Source of the DNA: Candidatus Megaera endosymbiont of Mesostigma viride
Lineage (GTDB): Bacteria > Pseudomonadota > Alphaproteobacteria > Rickettsiales > Rickettsiaceae
Length of the DNA: 64,000 nucleotides
Assembly: GCA_020410825.1 (NCBI GenBank)
Contig: CP084576.1
Span: 868,001 to 932,000, forward strand
Reading direction: 5' to 3'
In this document: in pieces, positions 29,642 to 38,678 of the stretch
Layout of the letters: each line of letters begins with the position of its first letter
Numbering within the stretch: the first letter of the stretch is position 1
Notes under the pieces: model-generated
Seen by the model: only the letters and a program-made list of their open reading frames with translations
Databases searched by the model: none
Told to the model about the DNA's origin: nothing
Made by a program: the position numbers and the translations under genes

Positions 29642-31003
29642 ATGTCATTAAACTCGTTTTTTTCCTCTTTAACCTTACTAACGGCCTTTATAGTTCTATT
29701 CTTTTCTTCGGTAACGTTTGCTGAAGAAGAGAAAAAAAAAGAAATTAATAATCAACCCCTGCCATACTATTGCAAACAGTTCCAGGAAGTTCTGCAACGT
29801 GTTGGTAAGGATTATATGGGAGAGGTAGATTATCAGAAAATGACTGACGAGGCAATTAACGGTATGTTGCTTTCTCTTGATCCATATTCCGGGTATTTTG
29901 TTGATGATGATCTTGAGTTTTTCCTTGATCAAACAGACGGCGAATTCGGAGGTATTGGCGTAGAAATAATCCCTGATCAAGGTGCTATAAAAGTCATTTC
30001 ACCTATTGACGATTTACCTGCCTATAAAGCAGGAATTAGGGCAGGCGATTATATTGTAGGCGTTAACGGTCAATTAGTTTCTACTCTTGGCTATAATAAA
30101 GCCGTTCGTGAGATGCGCGGTGAACCTGGAACTAAGCTTAATTTACTTGTAGTAAAAGAAGATGGCAACCAAACTACTGAAATTGACTTAATAAGAGAAA
30201 TTGTTAAGATAAAACCAATAAAATCTGATTTGGAATTAGATGATTATGGTGGAATTGGCTATATAAGAATTGTTACTTTTAACAATCAAACTATCAGTGA
30301 ACTTAAAAAAGCAATAAAAGATTTATCTAAAAAAGCCCAGCTTGAAAAGAAAGATCTAAAAGGTTTAATTTTAGATGTAAGGAATAATCCAGGAGGACTG
30401 CTCGATCAAGCGGTAGCCGTTTGTGAATATTTCTTAGACCATGGAATAATAGTATCAACTAAAGGAAAAAAAGACGAAGAAAATGTGGTTATTTCTGCAG
30501 GCAGATTCGTTGAAAAAGCCCCCCAGATTCCTATGGTAGTGCTGATTAATTCCGGTTCTGCTTCTGCTTCTGAAATTGTAGCAGGGGCTTTACAAGATCA
30601 TAATAGGGCCATTATTATTGGCACTACTTCTTTCGGTAAGGGGTTGGTTCAGACCTTTACGCAAATTAACAAAAGAGCAGCAGTAAAGTTTACTACTGCT
30701 AAATATTTCACGCCAAATGGTAGATCTATAAATGGTAAAGGCATAGAACCGGATATTTTCATTGAGAATGCAAAAGTTGAGTATGCAGAAAAAGAAAAGA
30801 AAGGTAGTGCGTTTAATGAATCTTCTATAAAGAGTTATCTAAAGAAATATAATAACGAAGAGAAACCCGATTCTAAACCTGCTAGTACACCAGAAAAAAT
30901 TGAGGACCATAAAATGTCTGAAAAATATAAGAAAGATTATCAGTACGCTCGGGCTTACGACTTAATTCGTGGATTAATAATTAGAGAAAAGAAAAGTAAA
31001 TAG
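29642..31003 (+). CDS. ctpA: C-terminal processing protease (S41, CtpA)
   Basis: Periplasmic serine protease. From ATG 29642 the product (453 residues) opens with a normal signal peptide (MSLNSFFSSLTLLTAF to FAEEE). A PDZ domain (FGGIGVEI... to LVVKED) and the S41 core follow; the catalytic Ser/Lys pair is in GSASASEI and SFGKGLVQT, 25 residues apart as in other Ctp proteases. The frame is open up to ATG 29447, which overlaps the parE end; using it would put 65 mostly polar residues before the signal, so the later start is preferred although neither has a clear Shine-Dalgarno. Likely roles are processing of envelope proteins. Confidence 0.9.
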   Translation: MSLNSFFSSLTLLTAFIVLFFSSVTFAEEEKKKEINNQPLPYYCKQFQEVLQRVGKDYMGEVDYQKMTDEAINGMLLSLDPYSGYFVDDDLEFFLDQTDGEFGGIGVEIIPDQGAIKVISPIDDLPAYKAGIRAGDYIVGVNGQLVSTLGYNKAVREMRGEPGTKLNLLVVKEDGNQTTEIDLIREIVKIKPIKSDLELDDYGGIGYIRIVTFNNQTISELKKAIKDLSKKAQLEKKDLKGLILDVRNNPGGLLDQAVAVCEYFLDHGIIVSTKGKKDEENVVISAGRFVEKAPQIPMVVLINSGSASASEIVAGALQDHNRAIIIGTTSFGKGLVQTFTQINKRAAVKFTTAKYFTPNGRSINGKGIEPDIFIENAKVEYAEKEKKGSAFNESSIKSYLKKYNNEEKPDSKPASTPEKIEDHKMSEKYKKDYQYARAYDLIRGLIIREKKSK

Positions 31004-31110
31004 CGTAGTGGAAAGAGCCAGAATTCTTATAAAAGGGTATTTTATATTTTTTAATATCGAGCTTATATAGTTGTTTTGGCTTTTACCCTTTCAAAGGAAC
31101 AGAAATAAAC

Positions 31111-31602
31111 ATGGCAGAAAAAAAAGTAGAGATACCAGGTCAGGGACTCCCTTTTAGACAAGGCGTTGGTATGATGATCATTAATAAAAGTAATCGAATT
31201 TTTGTAGGAAAAAGAATTGATTCTAAAACCAACGGCTGGCAAATGCCTCAAGGAGGAATCAATTTGGGTGAAACTCCAAGTGCAGCAGCCCTAAGAGAAA
31301 TGGCAGAAGAGATAGGAAGTAACCAAGGTAAAATAATTGCCGAAAGTAAAAAATGGTATAGTTATCGTTTACCTCCGTTTCTCGTTCATAAACTTTGGGA
31401 AGGAAAATATTGCGGACAAAGGCAGAAATGGTTTTTAATAAGATTTACCGGCCAAGATTCTGATATAAATGTTAAAACTAAGCACCCAGAATTTGACAGC
31501 TGGCAGTGGGTAGGAGTACATGAATTATTAGAAAATATTATCCCATTTAAGTATAAATTATATTCAAAAATAATAGCAGAATTTAAAGAGCTGATTATGT
31601 AG
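31111..31602 (+). CDS. rppH: RNA pyrophosphohydrolase RppH (Nudix)
   Basis: Removes pyrophosphate from mRNA 5' ends to trigger decay; the rickettsial member is also known as an invasion-associated Nudix hydrolase. The Nudix box [22 protein letters not shown] is complete, and the RppH-type WQMPQGG and KWFLIRFTG contexts are present. Length is 163. AAGGAAC about 13 bases upstream serves as ribosome-binding site. It follows ctpA by 107 bases. Confidence 0.95.
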   Translation: MAEKKVEIPGQGLPFRQGVGMMIINKSNRIFVGKRIDSKTNGWQMPQGGINLGETPSAAALREMAEEIGSNQGKIIAESKKWYSYRLPPFLVHKLWEGKYCGQRQKWFLIRFTGQDSDINVKTKHPEFDSWQWVGVHELLENIIPFKYKLYSKIIAEFKELIM

Positions 31603-31811
31603 AAGATGGATAACGTTTCAGTCCACTTTCCTGGAAATAAGTAAATAGCGCTTTAAGACTTCATAAAAACATGAGATAAATTAAAAATCCTAACCAAAAT
31701 TTACTATTAAGCAATTTAATGCCATCTACTATAATTGGAAGTTTGACGATATTGTTAAATAAGTTATCGAAGGCTTATATAACAATTTTTTCTAAATGAG
31801 TTTACCTTACT

Positions 31812-32798
31812 TTACCTTTGCCTAGAATTCTTTTTATTAATATCTTTGGTACGCGTTTGATTTAATATATCAACGACCTGAGATTTGATCACTAATTCTG
31901 GTTTTAATATTAGATCTTTTTTATGGGCTTTAGAATGCGAAAGTTTTTGGCCTAATTCCGGTTGTACAATTGACGCCATAAACTCTTTTAAGTGAGTTTG
32001 CTTTTTTTGCACCATGTTATTATTTTGTGCAATAATTTCCCCTACTTTCTCGCCTACAACTGGAGCAAACTTGGCAGAAAGAGCAAAAGCTGGAACAATA
32101 AGTGCTGGAAGCATTAGCCCTCCTATAAAGACTCCAGTTGAGGCAATAGCAACTAGTCCTGCTGCCATCGTAATTTTTGCCGTTAGAGTTTTTATATTAT
32201 TTCTTTTTCTATTAATAAATTTGGTATCAGCAATTATTTTATTTAGGTTAATTGTCACAACTTCCATGATTTCTTTCTGTTTAGTTTTTTCTTTGTAAGC
32301 ACTAAACACTACTGAATAGAATAATTTGGGGTCTGAATGGATAAAATTCATTATTTCTTTTCCATCACGTCCATTTAATAAAGCTCTCAACACTTCTTTT
32401 ACATTTTTTTGCTCTGTCGGTGATAAATCGCTGAATTGATCAGCTACTAAACCGTCTATTAAAATATCCTGGTTTTTTTCTTGGGTGTTAACTAGCCCAT
32501 CACCTATTTCTTTTTTATCAGTGATAGCAATCGCAAATAAAGTCATTACCCCGGCAAAACTTTCGTCAGTAACTACCATATGCTTTAAATGCTTTTTTAG
32601 CCTCTCCACACATTTCTGGACATATTCCTCTATTTTAGGTTCTTTCTTCAATCTATTTACATAATCAATAGCAAGCATATTGGAGAGGGAAGTAATTAAA
32701 TAATTATTTAAATTATTACCTAAATGGCTTTTTATTTTGCTTAGGAAAGCAGAATTATCAATATTTTTTAAAATATCTATATTATTCTTCATATACAA
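31812..32798 (-). CDS. Unknown protein with paired membrane segments, third gene of pilus-like unit
   Basis: A 328-residue protein I do not recognise. Residues 1-205 are Lys/Asn-rich, helical and soluble-looking; 206-246 is a hydrophobic hairpin (TMAAGLVAIASTGVFIGG and LPALIVPAFALSAKFAPV); the tail is basic (THLKEFMAS... KKNSRQR). No signal peptide. Its start overlaps the preceding gene by 17 bases, which ties it to that unit. A start two codons later (MKNNIDIL) is possible. Confidence 0.7.
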   Translation of the reverse strand: MYMKNNIDILKNIDNSAFLSKIKSHLGNNLNNYLITSLSNMLAIDYVNRLKKEPKIEEYVQKCVERLKKHLKHMVVTDESFAGVMTLFAIAITDKKEIGDGLVNTQEKNQDILIDGLVADQFSDLSPTEQKNVKEVLRALLNGRDGKEIMNFIHSDPKLFYSVVFSAYKEKTKQKEIMEVVTINLNKIIADTKFINRKRNNIKTLTAKITMAAGLVAIASTGVFIGGLMLPALIVPAFALSAKFAPVVGEKVGEIIAQNNNMVQKKQTHLKEFMASIVQPELGQKLSHSKAHKKDLILKPELVIKSQVVDILNQTRTKDINKKNSRQR

Positions 32799-33414
32799 TC
32801 TCTCTAAGTAGAACTTTTATAGAAACCTCTGTAAGGCCTGGAAAATCCTTTGTTGAAAGTTTTTGTATAATCTCCGGCGTCAACGCTTGAAGTTTTCTTA
32901 TTTGCATACCTATTATAACAGCTCCTACTGGTAAAGTTTTATAGATGTCGTCGCTTACATTGAGAACTTCTTCATATGACTCCACTGCAAAATTTATGGT
33001 TACTTCATATTGATAAAGGATAATTTCGCTATTCTTATTTTGAATGGATGGGTTGTCAAATACCCGAACCACTTTCGCTTTGATTGGTTCGTATAAATTA
33101 CGTTTTTGAGAAATCAAGCTTAAATTACTTAACAAGCCTTCTCTAGTATCACAAATTTTATTATTGGAATTAGCAAGTAACTCTTTATATTGCAAGTTAA
33201 TTTCAGGAATTTTTTGTTCAAATTCCACAATTGAGTTAAGCTGGATTATGGACTGATTAAATAAAACTTCCGCCCTTTCTTTTCCATGTAGAGATTTTAC
33301 TAACTGATCCTGAAATTCAGGAATAAGCACTCCAAGTAAAACAATAGATATAGTATATACAACTAATTTAAAAAATATTATGTTTTTAAGGTGAATTACT
33401 ACTTTGTCAAGCAT
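32782..33414 (-). CDS. Bitopic protein, PilO/GspM-like layout
   Basis: A 210-residue protein with one N-terminal membrane segment (FFKLVVYTISIVLLGVLI, about 14-31), a short coiled coil (45-90) and a periplasmic alpha/beta domain in which ITLYQYEVTINF-like strands alternate with helices (about 110-210). That is the topology of PilO/GspM, which pairs with PilN/GspL in type IV pilus and type II secretion platforms. There is no clear sequence signature, so this is a topology-based inference supported by the neighbour upstream. It directly abuts the 514-residue gene (no gap). Confidence 0.65.
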   Translation of the reverse strand: MLDKVVIHLKNIIFFKLVVYTISIVLLGVLIPEFQDQLVKSLHGKERAEVLFNQSIIQLNSIVEFEQKIPEINLQYKELLANSNNKICDTREGLLSNLSLISQKRNLYEPIKAKVVRVFDNPSIQNKNSEIILYQYEVTINFAVESYEEVLNVSDDIYKTLPVGAVIIGMQIRKLQALTPEIIQKLSTKDFPGLTEVSIKVLLREIVYEE

Positions 33415-34959
33415 TTATGACCCCTCTATATTTTTACTAATAGTTAATTTAGCCGGTATAGTTAGGGTAGTTAATAATTCAGTGGTATGGTCATATTCTA
33501 TAGAATAACTTACCTGATAATCTGGAAAGAGCAGCCTTACTGAACTTACATAATCCTGTAAAACTTGTTGTGCTTCATGTTCATTTTTTTTATCACCTAT
33601 ATACATAATATATATATCAGTACTGAGTATTATTTTTTTATCAGTAAAATCTGTATCTTCTGTATACCAATCAATGTTAACTATTTTAATGCTAGGGTTA
33701 TTACTTAAAGAAAAAAGTTTTTCAAGAAAATCAAAGGGATTTGGTGATTTAATACTGAGTATTGTTTGGAGATTATAGAAATCTGTTAAATTAGTAATAT
33801 TTTCTACTTCTGGATGACGTTTTTTTATAGTACGGTATTTTTCAGAAAATGAGTAATACTTATTATTAAGCTCTATTGTTTCTTGTTGGACTACAATAGA
33901 ATTATATTTCAGGTAAATTAGAAATACAATAATTCCTATTATTACTAAAGATAAAGGTTTAAACATCACTGAATTGATATTAGTAAGTTTAGTAATTGAC
34001 TTCAATAATTGATTCGATGCTAGATGTTTTTTATTTTCTATAAATAACTCTAATAATTTATTATCTTGGAAAGACTGGTATTTATTTTCAGCAACTAAGG
34101 GTAAAATATTATCGCTATACGTTATAATATTATACGTTTGGAATGAGGGGATTCTTTCAAAAATATCACATAAAGCTTTATTGCATAAAAATATTATGCA
34201 AATTTTTAAATCTAGACTGGTCGCATATGTTTTATATTTTAAAATTTTATCGCTAATTGCCTGTTCAATTGTTCCTACTATATAAAGATCTGATTTATCT
34301 GATGGAAAACTTATAGTTAACTCATCCAGAATATTTTTCTTATACTTAGTTGCAATTCTGATGCCACTTGTTTCAGTAATCGTAACAAAAATTTGCAAAT
34401 CATTTTGAACCTTAGGCGTGTGTTTTATTGCTAAAATTGTATCAACTATTGATTCAAATTCCAAAGATAAAAAATATATACCGTTAAATCCAAAAGAATT
34501 ATAGATAACAAATTCTAGCACCTGACTTGTTGGAGTGATATAAGGGGAAGACGCAATTACCGTTTGCCATACTTCTCCACCAGCATTATTGGCATCTATA
34601 TTATGTACAGTATAAGCAACTATATCATCTGAATTATAATTATCCTGAATAAATTTCTCTATAGGGTTAGATTTTATTATAGATTGAAGCATGGGTATGA
34701 ATTCATGCTTTATCTGACACGTTGGAGAATCTAGCAAAACCAGTACTTGAAATTTTTTATAATTCTTTAAAAATGTACAGCATACTTGGAAATGGTCGTC
34801 TTTTTCATAAGAGACAAAAATGTTGTCGATGGCCTGGTGTTTGTAGCATGCAATAATTTTAATCCCCACTTTTCCAATAAAAATTATCAAATTTTGCTTA
34901 TGTAAAAGATTATTGATGAAATTACCGACTATTTCTAATTTCGAACTAATTTTTTTCAT
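33415..34959 (-). CDS. Bitopic protein, PilM-PilN/GspL-like layout
   Basis: A 514-residue protein: a cytoplasmic alpha/beta region (about 1-300, opening with LIIFIGKVGIKIIACY as in actin-like PilM/GspL domains), one membrane segment (about 334-351, PLSLVIIGIIVFLIYLKY), then a coiled coil (352-390) and a periplasmic alpha/beta domain (about 400-510). This is the order found in GspL or in a PilM-PilN fusion. No catalytic motif is seen. Leads a three-gene minus-strand unit with no gaps. Identity with the type IV pilus/type II secretion families needs a structure comparison. Confidence 0.65.
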   Translation of the reverse strand: MKKISSKLEIVGNFINNLLHKQNLIIFIGKVGIKIIACYKHQAIDNIFVSYEKDDHFQVCCTFLKNYKKFQVLVLLDSPTCQIKHEFIPMLQSIIKSNPIEKFIQDNYNSDDIVAYTVHNIDANNAGGEVWQTVIASSPYITPTSQVLEFVIYNSFGFNGIYFLSLEFESIVDTILAIKHTPKVQNDLQIFVTITETSGIRIATKYKKNILDELTISFPSDKSDLYIVGTIEQAISDKILKYKTYATSLDLKICIIFLCNKALCDIFERIPSFQTYNIITYSDNILPLVAENKYQSFQDNKLLELFIENKKHLASNQLLKSITKLTNINSVMFKPLSLVIIGIIVFLIYLKYNSIVVQQETIELNNKYYSFSEKYRTIKKRHPEVENITNLTDFYNLQTILSIKSPNPFDFLEKLFSLSNNPSIKIVNIDWYTEDTDFTDKKIILSTDIYIMYIGDKKNEHEAQQVLQDYVSSVRLLFPDYQVSYSIEYDHTTELLTTLTIPAKLTISKNIEGS

Positions 34960-35143
34960 CTTAAATTCTTACCACGAAAATATCATCTGAACCACACCTT
35001 AGAGTATGACTAATATCCTCTCGAGCTCAAATGCAATAAAATCCTTTAAAAAGCTTTTTAAAATAATATTGTAATTTAGCCATAAATTCTTTAATGTGCT
35101 ATCCTAAAATAGAGTTAAAATTTAAATATTTGTAAATTTAGAA

Positions 35144-37789
35144 ATGTCAAAATTCACTACGACGCAGATTAGAAACACTTTTATAGATTACTTTGTTAAA
35201 AATAACCATACTTACGTACCTGCTAGTTCTTTAGTACCACAAAATGACCCGACATTAATGTTTACTAATTCCGGTATGGTACAGTTTAAAGACGTATTTA
35301 CCGGTATCGATAAAAGAGATTATAATAAGGCTACTTCAAGCCAAAAATCTGTAAGAGCTGGCGGTAAGCATAATGATCTTGATAATGTAGGTTATACCGC
35401 AAGGCATCATACATTTTTCGAAATGCTTGGTAATTTTTCTTTTGGCGATTATTTTAAAGAAGAAGCTATTTATTATGCGTGGAACCTACTAACCAAAAGT
35501 TTTTCAATTCCTAAAGAGAAATTATATGTAACCGTGTTTCATGATGACGAAGAAGCAGTAATTTACTGGAAAAAAATAGCTAACTTAACTGATGAAAGAA
35601 TAATTAGAATTGCTACAAATGATAATTTTTGGTCAATGGGAGAGACAGGCCCATGCGGACCATGTTCTGAAATTTTCTATGACCATGGCGATAAAATATT
35701 TGGCGGTCTGCCGGGCACAAAAAACGCTGATGGGGATAGATATATTGAAATCTGGAATCTAGTATTTATGCAGTTTGAGCAGATAAATAAGGATACTAGG
35801 ATTGAATTGCCAAAAAAATCCGTTGATACTGGAATGGGTCTTGAGCGAATCTCAGCAGTAATACAAGGCGTACATGATAATTATGATATTGATTTATTCC
35901 AAGAAATAATAGGCTATACCGAATCGCTATTAAAAGTAAAAGCTACAGGTGAAGAACTGTTTTCTTACAGAGTAATAGCAGATCACTTACGTTCATCTGC
36001 ATTCTTGATTGCGGATGGTGTTATGCCATCTAACGAAGGACGGGGATATGTGCTAAGAAGAATTATGCGCAGAGCCATGCGCCACGCTCACCAGCTAGGA
36101 GCATCAGAACCTTTAATGTATAAATTATTACCAAAACTTGTAGATTTGTTTGGCCATACCTTTCCTGAAATAAAAAGGGCAGAAGATTTTGTTAGTAGCA
36201 TTTTAAAACAAGAAGAGGAAAGATTTAAAGTTACTTTGGATAGAGGACTAAAACTCTTAGAAGAAGAGACTAGAACCTTACCTGCTAATTCTACCTTATC
36301 CGGAGAAGTAGCGTTCAAGCTTTATGATACATACGGGTTTCCTTTAGATTTGACTCAAGATATATTAAAGAAAAAGAACATAGCAATTGATAATGCTGGT
36401 TTTGAGCAAATGATGGCCGAGCAGAAAGAACGAGCAAGAAGTACTTGGATTGGTTCTGGAGAGTCAAAAACGGATAATATGTGGTTTGATCTTCTATCTG
36501 AATTTGGCTCTACTGAGTTTCTTGGATATTCCCTTAATAGTTCAGAAGCCAAAGTTCTTGCGTTAATTATAAACGGCACTCGTACTAGGCAAATATCCGA
36601 AAAAGGTAAAAAATTTACTTTAATTACCAATCAAACCCCTTTTTATGGTGAATCTGGAGGGCAAATGGGAGATATTGGTTTTATTAACTCGGAGCATGGT
36701 AAAATTAAGGTCCTAGATACCCTAAAATATTTAGGAAAAATACATGGTCATATTTGCGAGCTTGAGGAAGGCCTTGTTACTGAAAATGATGAAGTCAAAC
36801 TCACCATCGATAGTTATCACCGCAAATACCTTAGAATGCATCATTCTGCTACTCATCTGCTGCATGCTGTACTCAGAAGCGTCCTGGGTAATCATATTAC
36901 TCAAAAGGGATCGCTAGTAGCTCATGATAGGTTGAGATTCGATATTAGCCATCCAAATGGCTTAACCTCTGCTGAAATTAATCTGATTGAAGATAAAGTG
37001 AACCAGATTATAGTAGATAATTCACCCGTACATACAAAATTAATGTCTACTAATTCTGCTATTGAATCCGGTGCTATGGCACTATTTGGCGAAAAATATG
37101 AAAATGAAGTAAGAGTAGTCTCAATAGGTAATGAAAATGATAAAGAAAACCCTTACTCTTTTGAACTCTGCGGCGGAACACATGTATCTAGAACTGGTGA
37201 TATAGGGATATTCAAAATAGTGAGTGAAAGTGCAATTGCTGCTGGGGTTAGAAGAATTGAAGGCGTTTGTGGTACTTATACTCTTTCTTTTATTAGGGAA
37301 AATGAAAAGTTACTGGCCACTATTGTAAATAACCTCAAAACTAATAAACAAGATGTGGTACAAAAACTGGATTCTCTAATTCATAGTAAAAAAGAGCTGG
37401 AAAAGGATCTAGAAAAAAAACAGCTAGAAACTTTATCCTTAACTGCAGAGGAAATTAATAGAATTGCTAAAGATATCGATAATATTAGATTAATCTATAA
37501 GCAGATTGATAATGTTAACTCTAAACTACTGCGTATGGCACTACAAGATATGGTAAAAAATCATAATAATCTGGTTGTGGTATATACTAGTAAATTAGAT
37601 GATAAATTATCAGTATTAGTTGGGGTGTCTAAAAATATAACATCTGAGTATAATGCCGGTAACATTGTAAAAAAATTAACTGGTTTTATTGGTGGGAGTG
37701 GCGGTGGACAGGCAGACCTAGCACAAGCAGGAGGCGGGGATATTGAAAAACTTACAATACTTGAAAAAGAACTACCTAATTTCCTATAA
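35144..37789 (+). CDS. alaS: Alanyl-tRNA synthetase
   Basis: Charges tRNA-Ala and edits Ser/Gly mischarging. The 881-residue protein has the class II aminoacylation domain (TNSGMVQFKDVFTG, ARHHTFFEMLGNFSFGDYF, ETGPCGPCSEI), the editing domain with HHSATHLLHAVLR and the CGGTHV zinc motif, and the C-terminal glycine-rich GGSGGGQADLAQAGG. Length and motifs are complete. Confidence 0.99.
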   Translation: MSKFTTTQIRNTFIDYFVKNNHTYVPASSLVPQNDPTLMFTNSGMVQFKDVFTGIDKRDYNKATSSQKSVRAGGKHNDLDNVGYTARHHTFFEMLGNFSFGDYFKEEAIYYAWNLLTKSFSIPKEKLYVTVFHDDEEAVIYWKKIANLTDERIIRIATNDNFWSMGETGPCGPCSEIFYDHGDKIFGGLPGTKNADGDRYIEIWNLVFMQFEQINKDTRIELPKKSVDTGMGLERISAVIQGVHDNYDIDLFQEIIGYTESLLKVKATGEELFSYRVIADHLRSSAFLIADGVMPSNEGRGYVLRRIMRRAMRHAHQLGASEPLMYKLLPKLVDLFGHTFPEIKRAEDFVSSILKQEEERFKVTLDRGLKLLEEETRTLPANSTLSGEVAFKLYDTYGFPLDLTQDILKKKNIAIDNAGFEQMMAEQKERARSTWIGSGESKTDNMWFDLLSEFGSTEFLGYSLNSSEAKVLALIINGTRTRQISEKGKKFTLITNQTPFYGESGGQMGDIGFINSEHGKIKVLDTLKYLGKIHGHICELEEGLVTENDEVKLTIDSYHRKYLRMHHSATHLLHAVLRSVLGNHITQKGSLVAHDRLRFDISHPNGLTSAEINLIEDKVNQIIVDNSPVHTKLMSTNSAIESGAMALFGEKYENEVRVVSIGNENDKENPYSFELCGGTHVSRTGDIGIFKIVSESAIAAGVRRIEGVCGTYTLSFIRENEKLLATIVNNLKTNKQDVVQKLDSLIHSKKELEKDLEKKQLETLSLTAEEINRIAKDIDNIRLIYKQIDNVNSKLLRMALQDMVKNHNNLVVVYTSKLDDKLSVLVGVSKNITSEYNAGNIVKKLTGFIGGSGGGQADLAQAGGGDIEKLTILEKELPNFL

Positions 37790-37832
37790 CAAAAAATCAG
37801 AAGCTCTCTTATAGAGGAGAAAGATAAAAAAC

Positions 37833-38096
37833 TTACTCACTAAAAGAGGTAAAAATTTCCGGTAGGTTATGAACATAGCTGCCCTCTGCATCCTGCTCTT
37901 CTCCCAGAATATTAACAGCAGGGCCAGAAGTAGCTAAATCCACAGCCTCCAGATTTGTTACCAGAAGCACGGGTGCGATAACTGAAGTATTAGTTGGTAC
38001 GTTGATTTCTCCCCAAGTAGAAGCCGTAACTGGAATTGGAACGACCGGAATAGTTCTAGCATTACTTATTTGTGGGCTTGGTATAGTCAAGGTCAT
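37833..38096 (-). CDS. Small hypothetical protein, possibly coding
   Basis: An 87-residue frame, rich in Pro, Val, Thr, Ala and almost free of Lys. Its base composition is visibly richer in G+C than the flanks, which argues that the codons are under selection or recently acquired. There is no Shine-Dalgarno of note, no signal peptide and no recognised motif. The downstream neighbour on the plus strand is alaS, convergent. Confidence 0.4.
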   Translation of the reverse strand: MTLTIPSPQISNARTIPVVPIPVTASTWGEINVPTNTSVIAPVLLVTNLEAVDLATSGPAVNILGEEQDAEGSYVHNLPEIFTSFSE

Positions 38097-38153
38097 AGGA
38101 CAATATTTCTTTAATTTATTTTATACACCTGAGGGGTTGAAAAGCTTTTAAAG

Positions 38154-38174
38154 TATACTACTTATGGTAGTATA
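38154..38174. repeat. Perfect 8-bp palindrome between two small genes
   Basis: TATACTAC (38154-38161) and GTAGTATA (38167-38174) with a 5-base loop. It lies about 45 bases after the DUF2610 gene and 58 bases before the 87-codon gene on the minus strand. No T run follows it, so an operator for the downstream gene or an mRNA 3' hairpin are both possible. Confidence 0.4.
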
Positions 38175-38219
38175 GCGTGCTTTACAAGTTGTATCAACTA
38201 GAAAGTTTGATGACTTAAG

Positions 38220-38546
38220 TTATTCATTACTACTCGCTTCTTCTCCAGAAACTTGCGCTGTTTCTGTACTTGCTTTCTCGGTACTTCCTTCAAGAGCAGC
38301 TTGTTCTTCTTTTGTACCAAGAGCATATACGCACAATTCTTCTAAAGAGACTCCATTTTTTTCTGCTAGTTCTTGAAGCTGACTGACAGCATCCATAACA
38401 TCTCCTGGTATCATTCCACCACGTTGTTTTGAAAGCCAATCAGCTTGGAAATGCAACGGGTGATGGGAGTGCTCAGGTTTCCCGATAAAAATAGTAAATG
38501 GGGAGAGTTGGCCACCAAAATCGCAATTAATTGTAAATTTTTTCAT
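38220..38546 (-). CDS. DUF2610 family protein
   Basis: A 108-residue protein of the rickettsial DUF2610 family: [38 protein letters not shown] and the helical [15 protein letters not shown] are the conserved stretches. The last 25 residues are low-complexity Ser/Glu/Thr. Cytoplasmic, function unknown, and I know it only from Rickettsia relatives. Confidence 0.85.
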   Translation of the reverse strand: MKKFTINCDFGGQLSPFTIFIGKPEHSHHPLHFQADWLSKQRGGMIPGDVMDAVSQLQELAEKNGVSLEELCVYALGTKEEQAALEGSTEKASTETAQVSGEEASSNE

Positions 38547-38678
38547 TTCAAAATACCTTTGCCTATAATAATTTTATAAATTACTAACACTTACCAAGTC
38601 TAGTCTAAAAAAATTGTAAATTAAACAATTTTGAATTAAAACCGATCAAGATTTTCTTACCGCAGGATTTCTAGCTTG

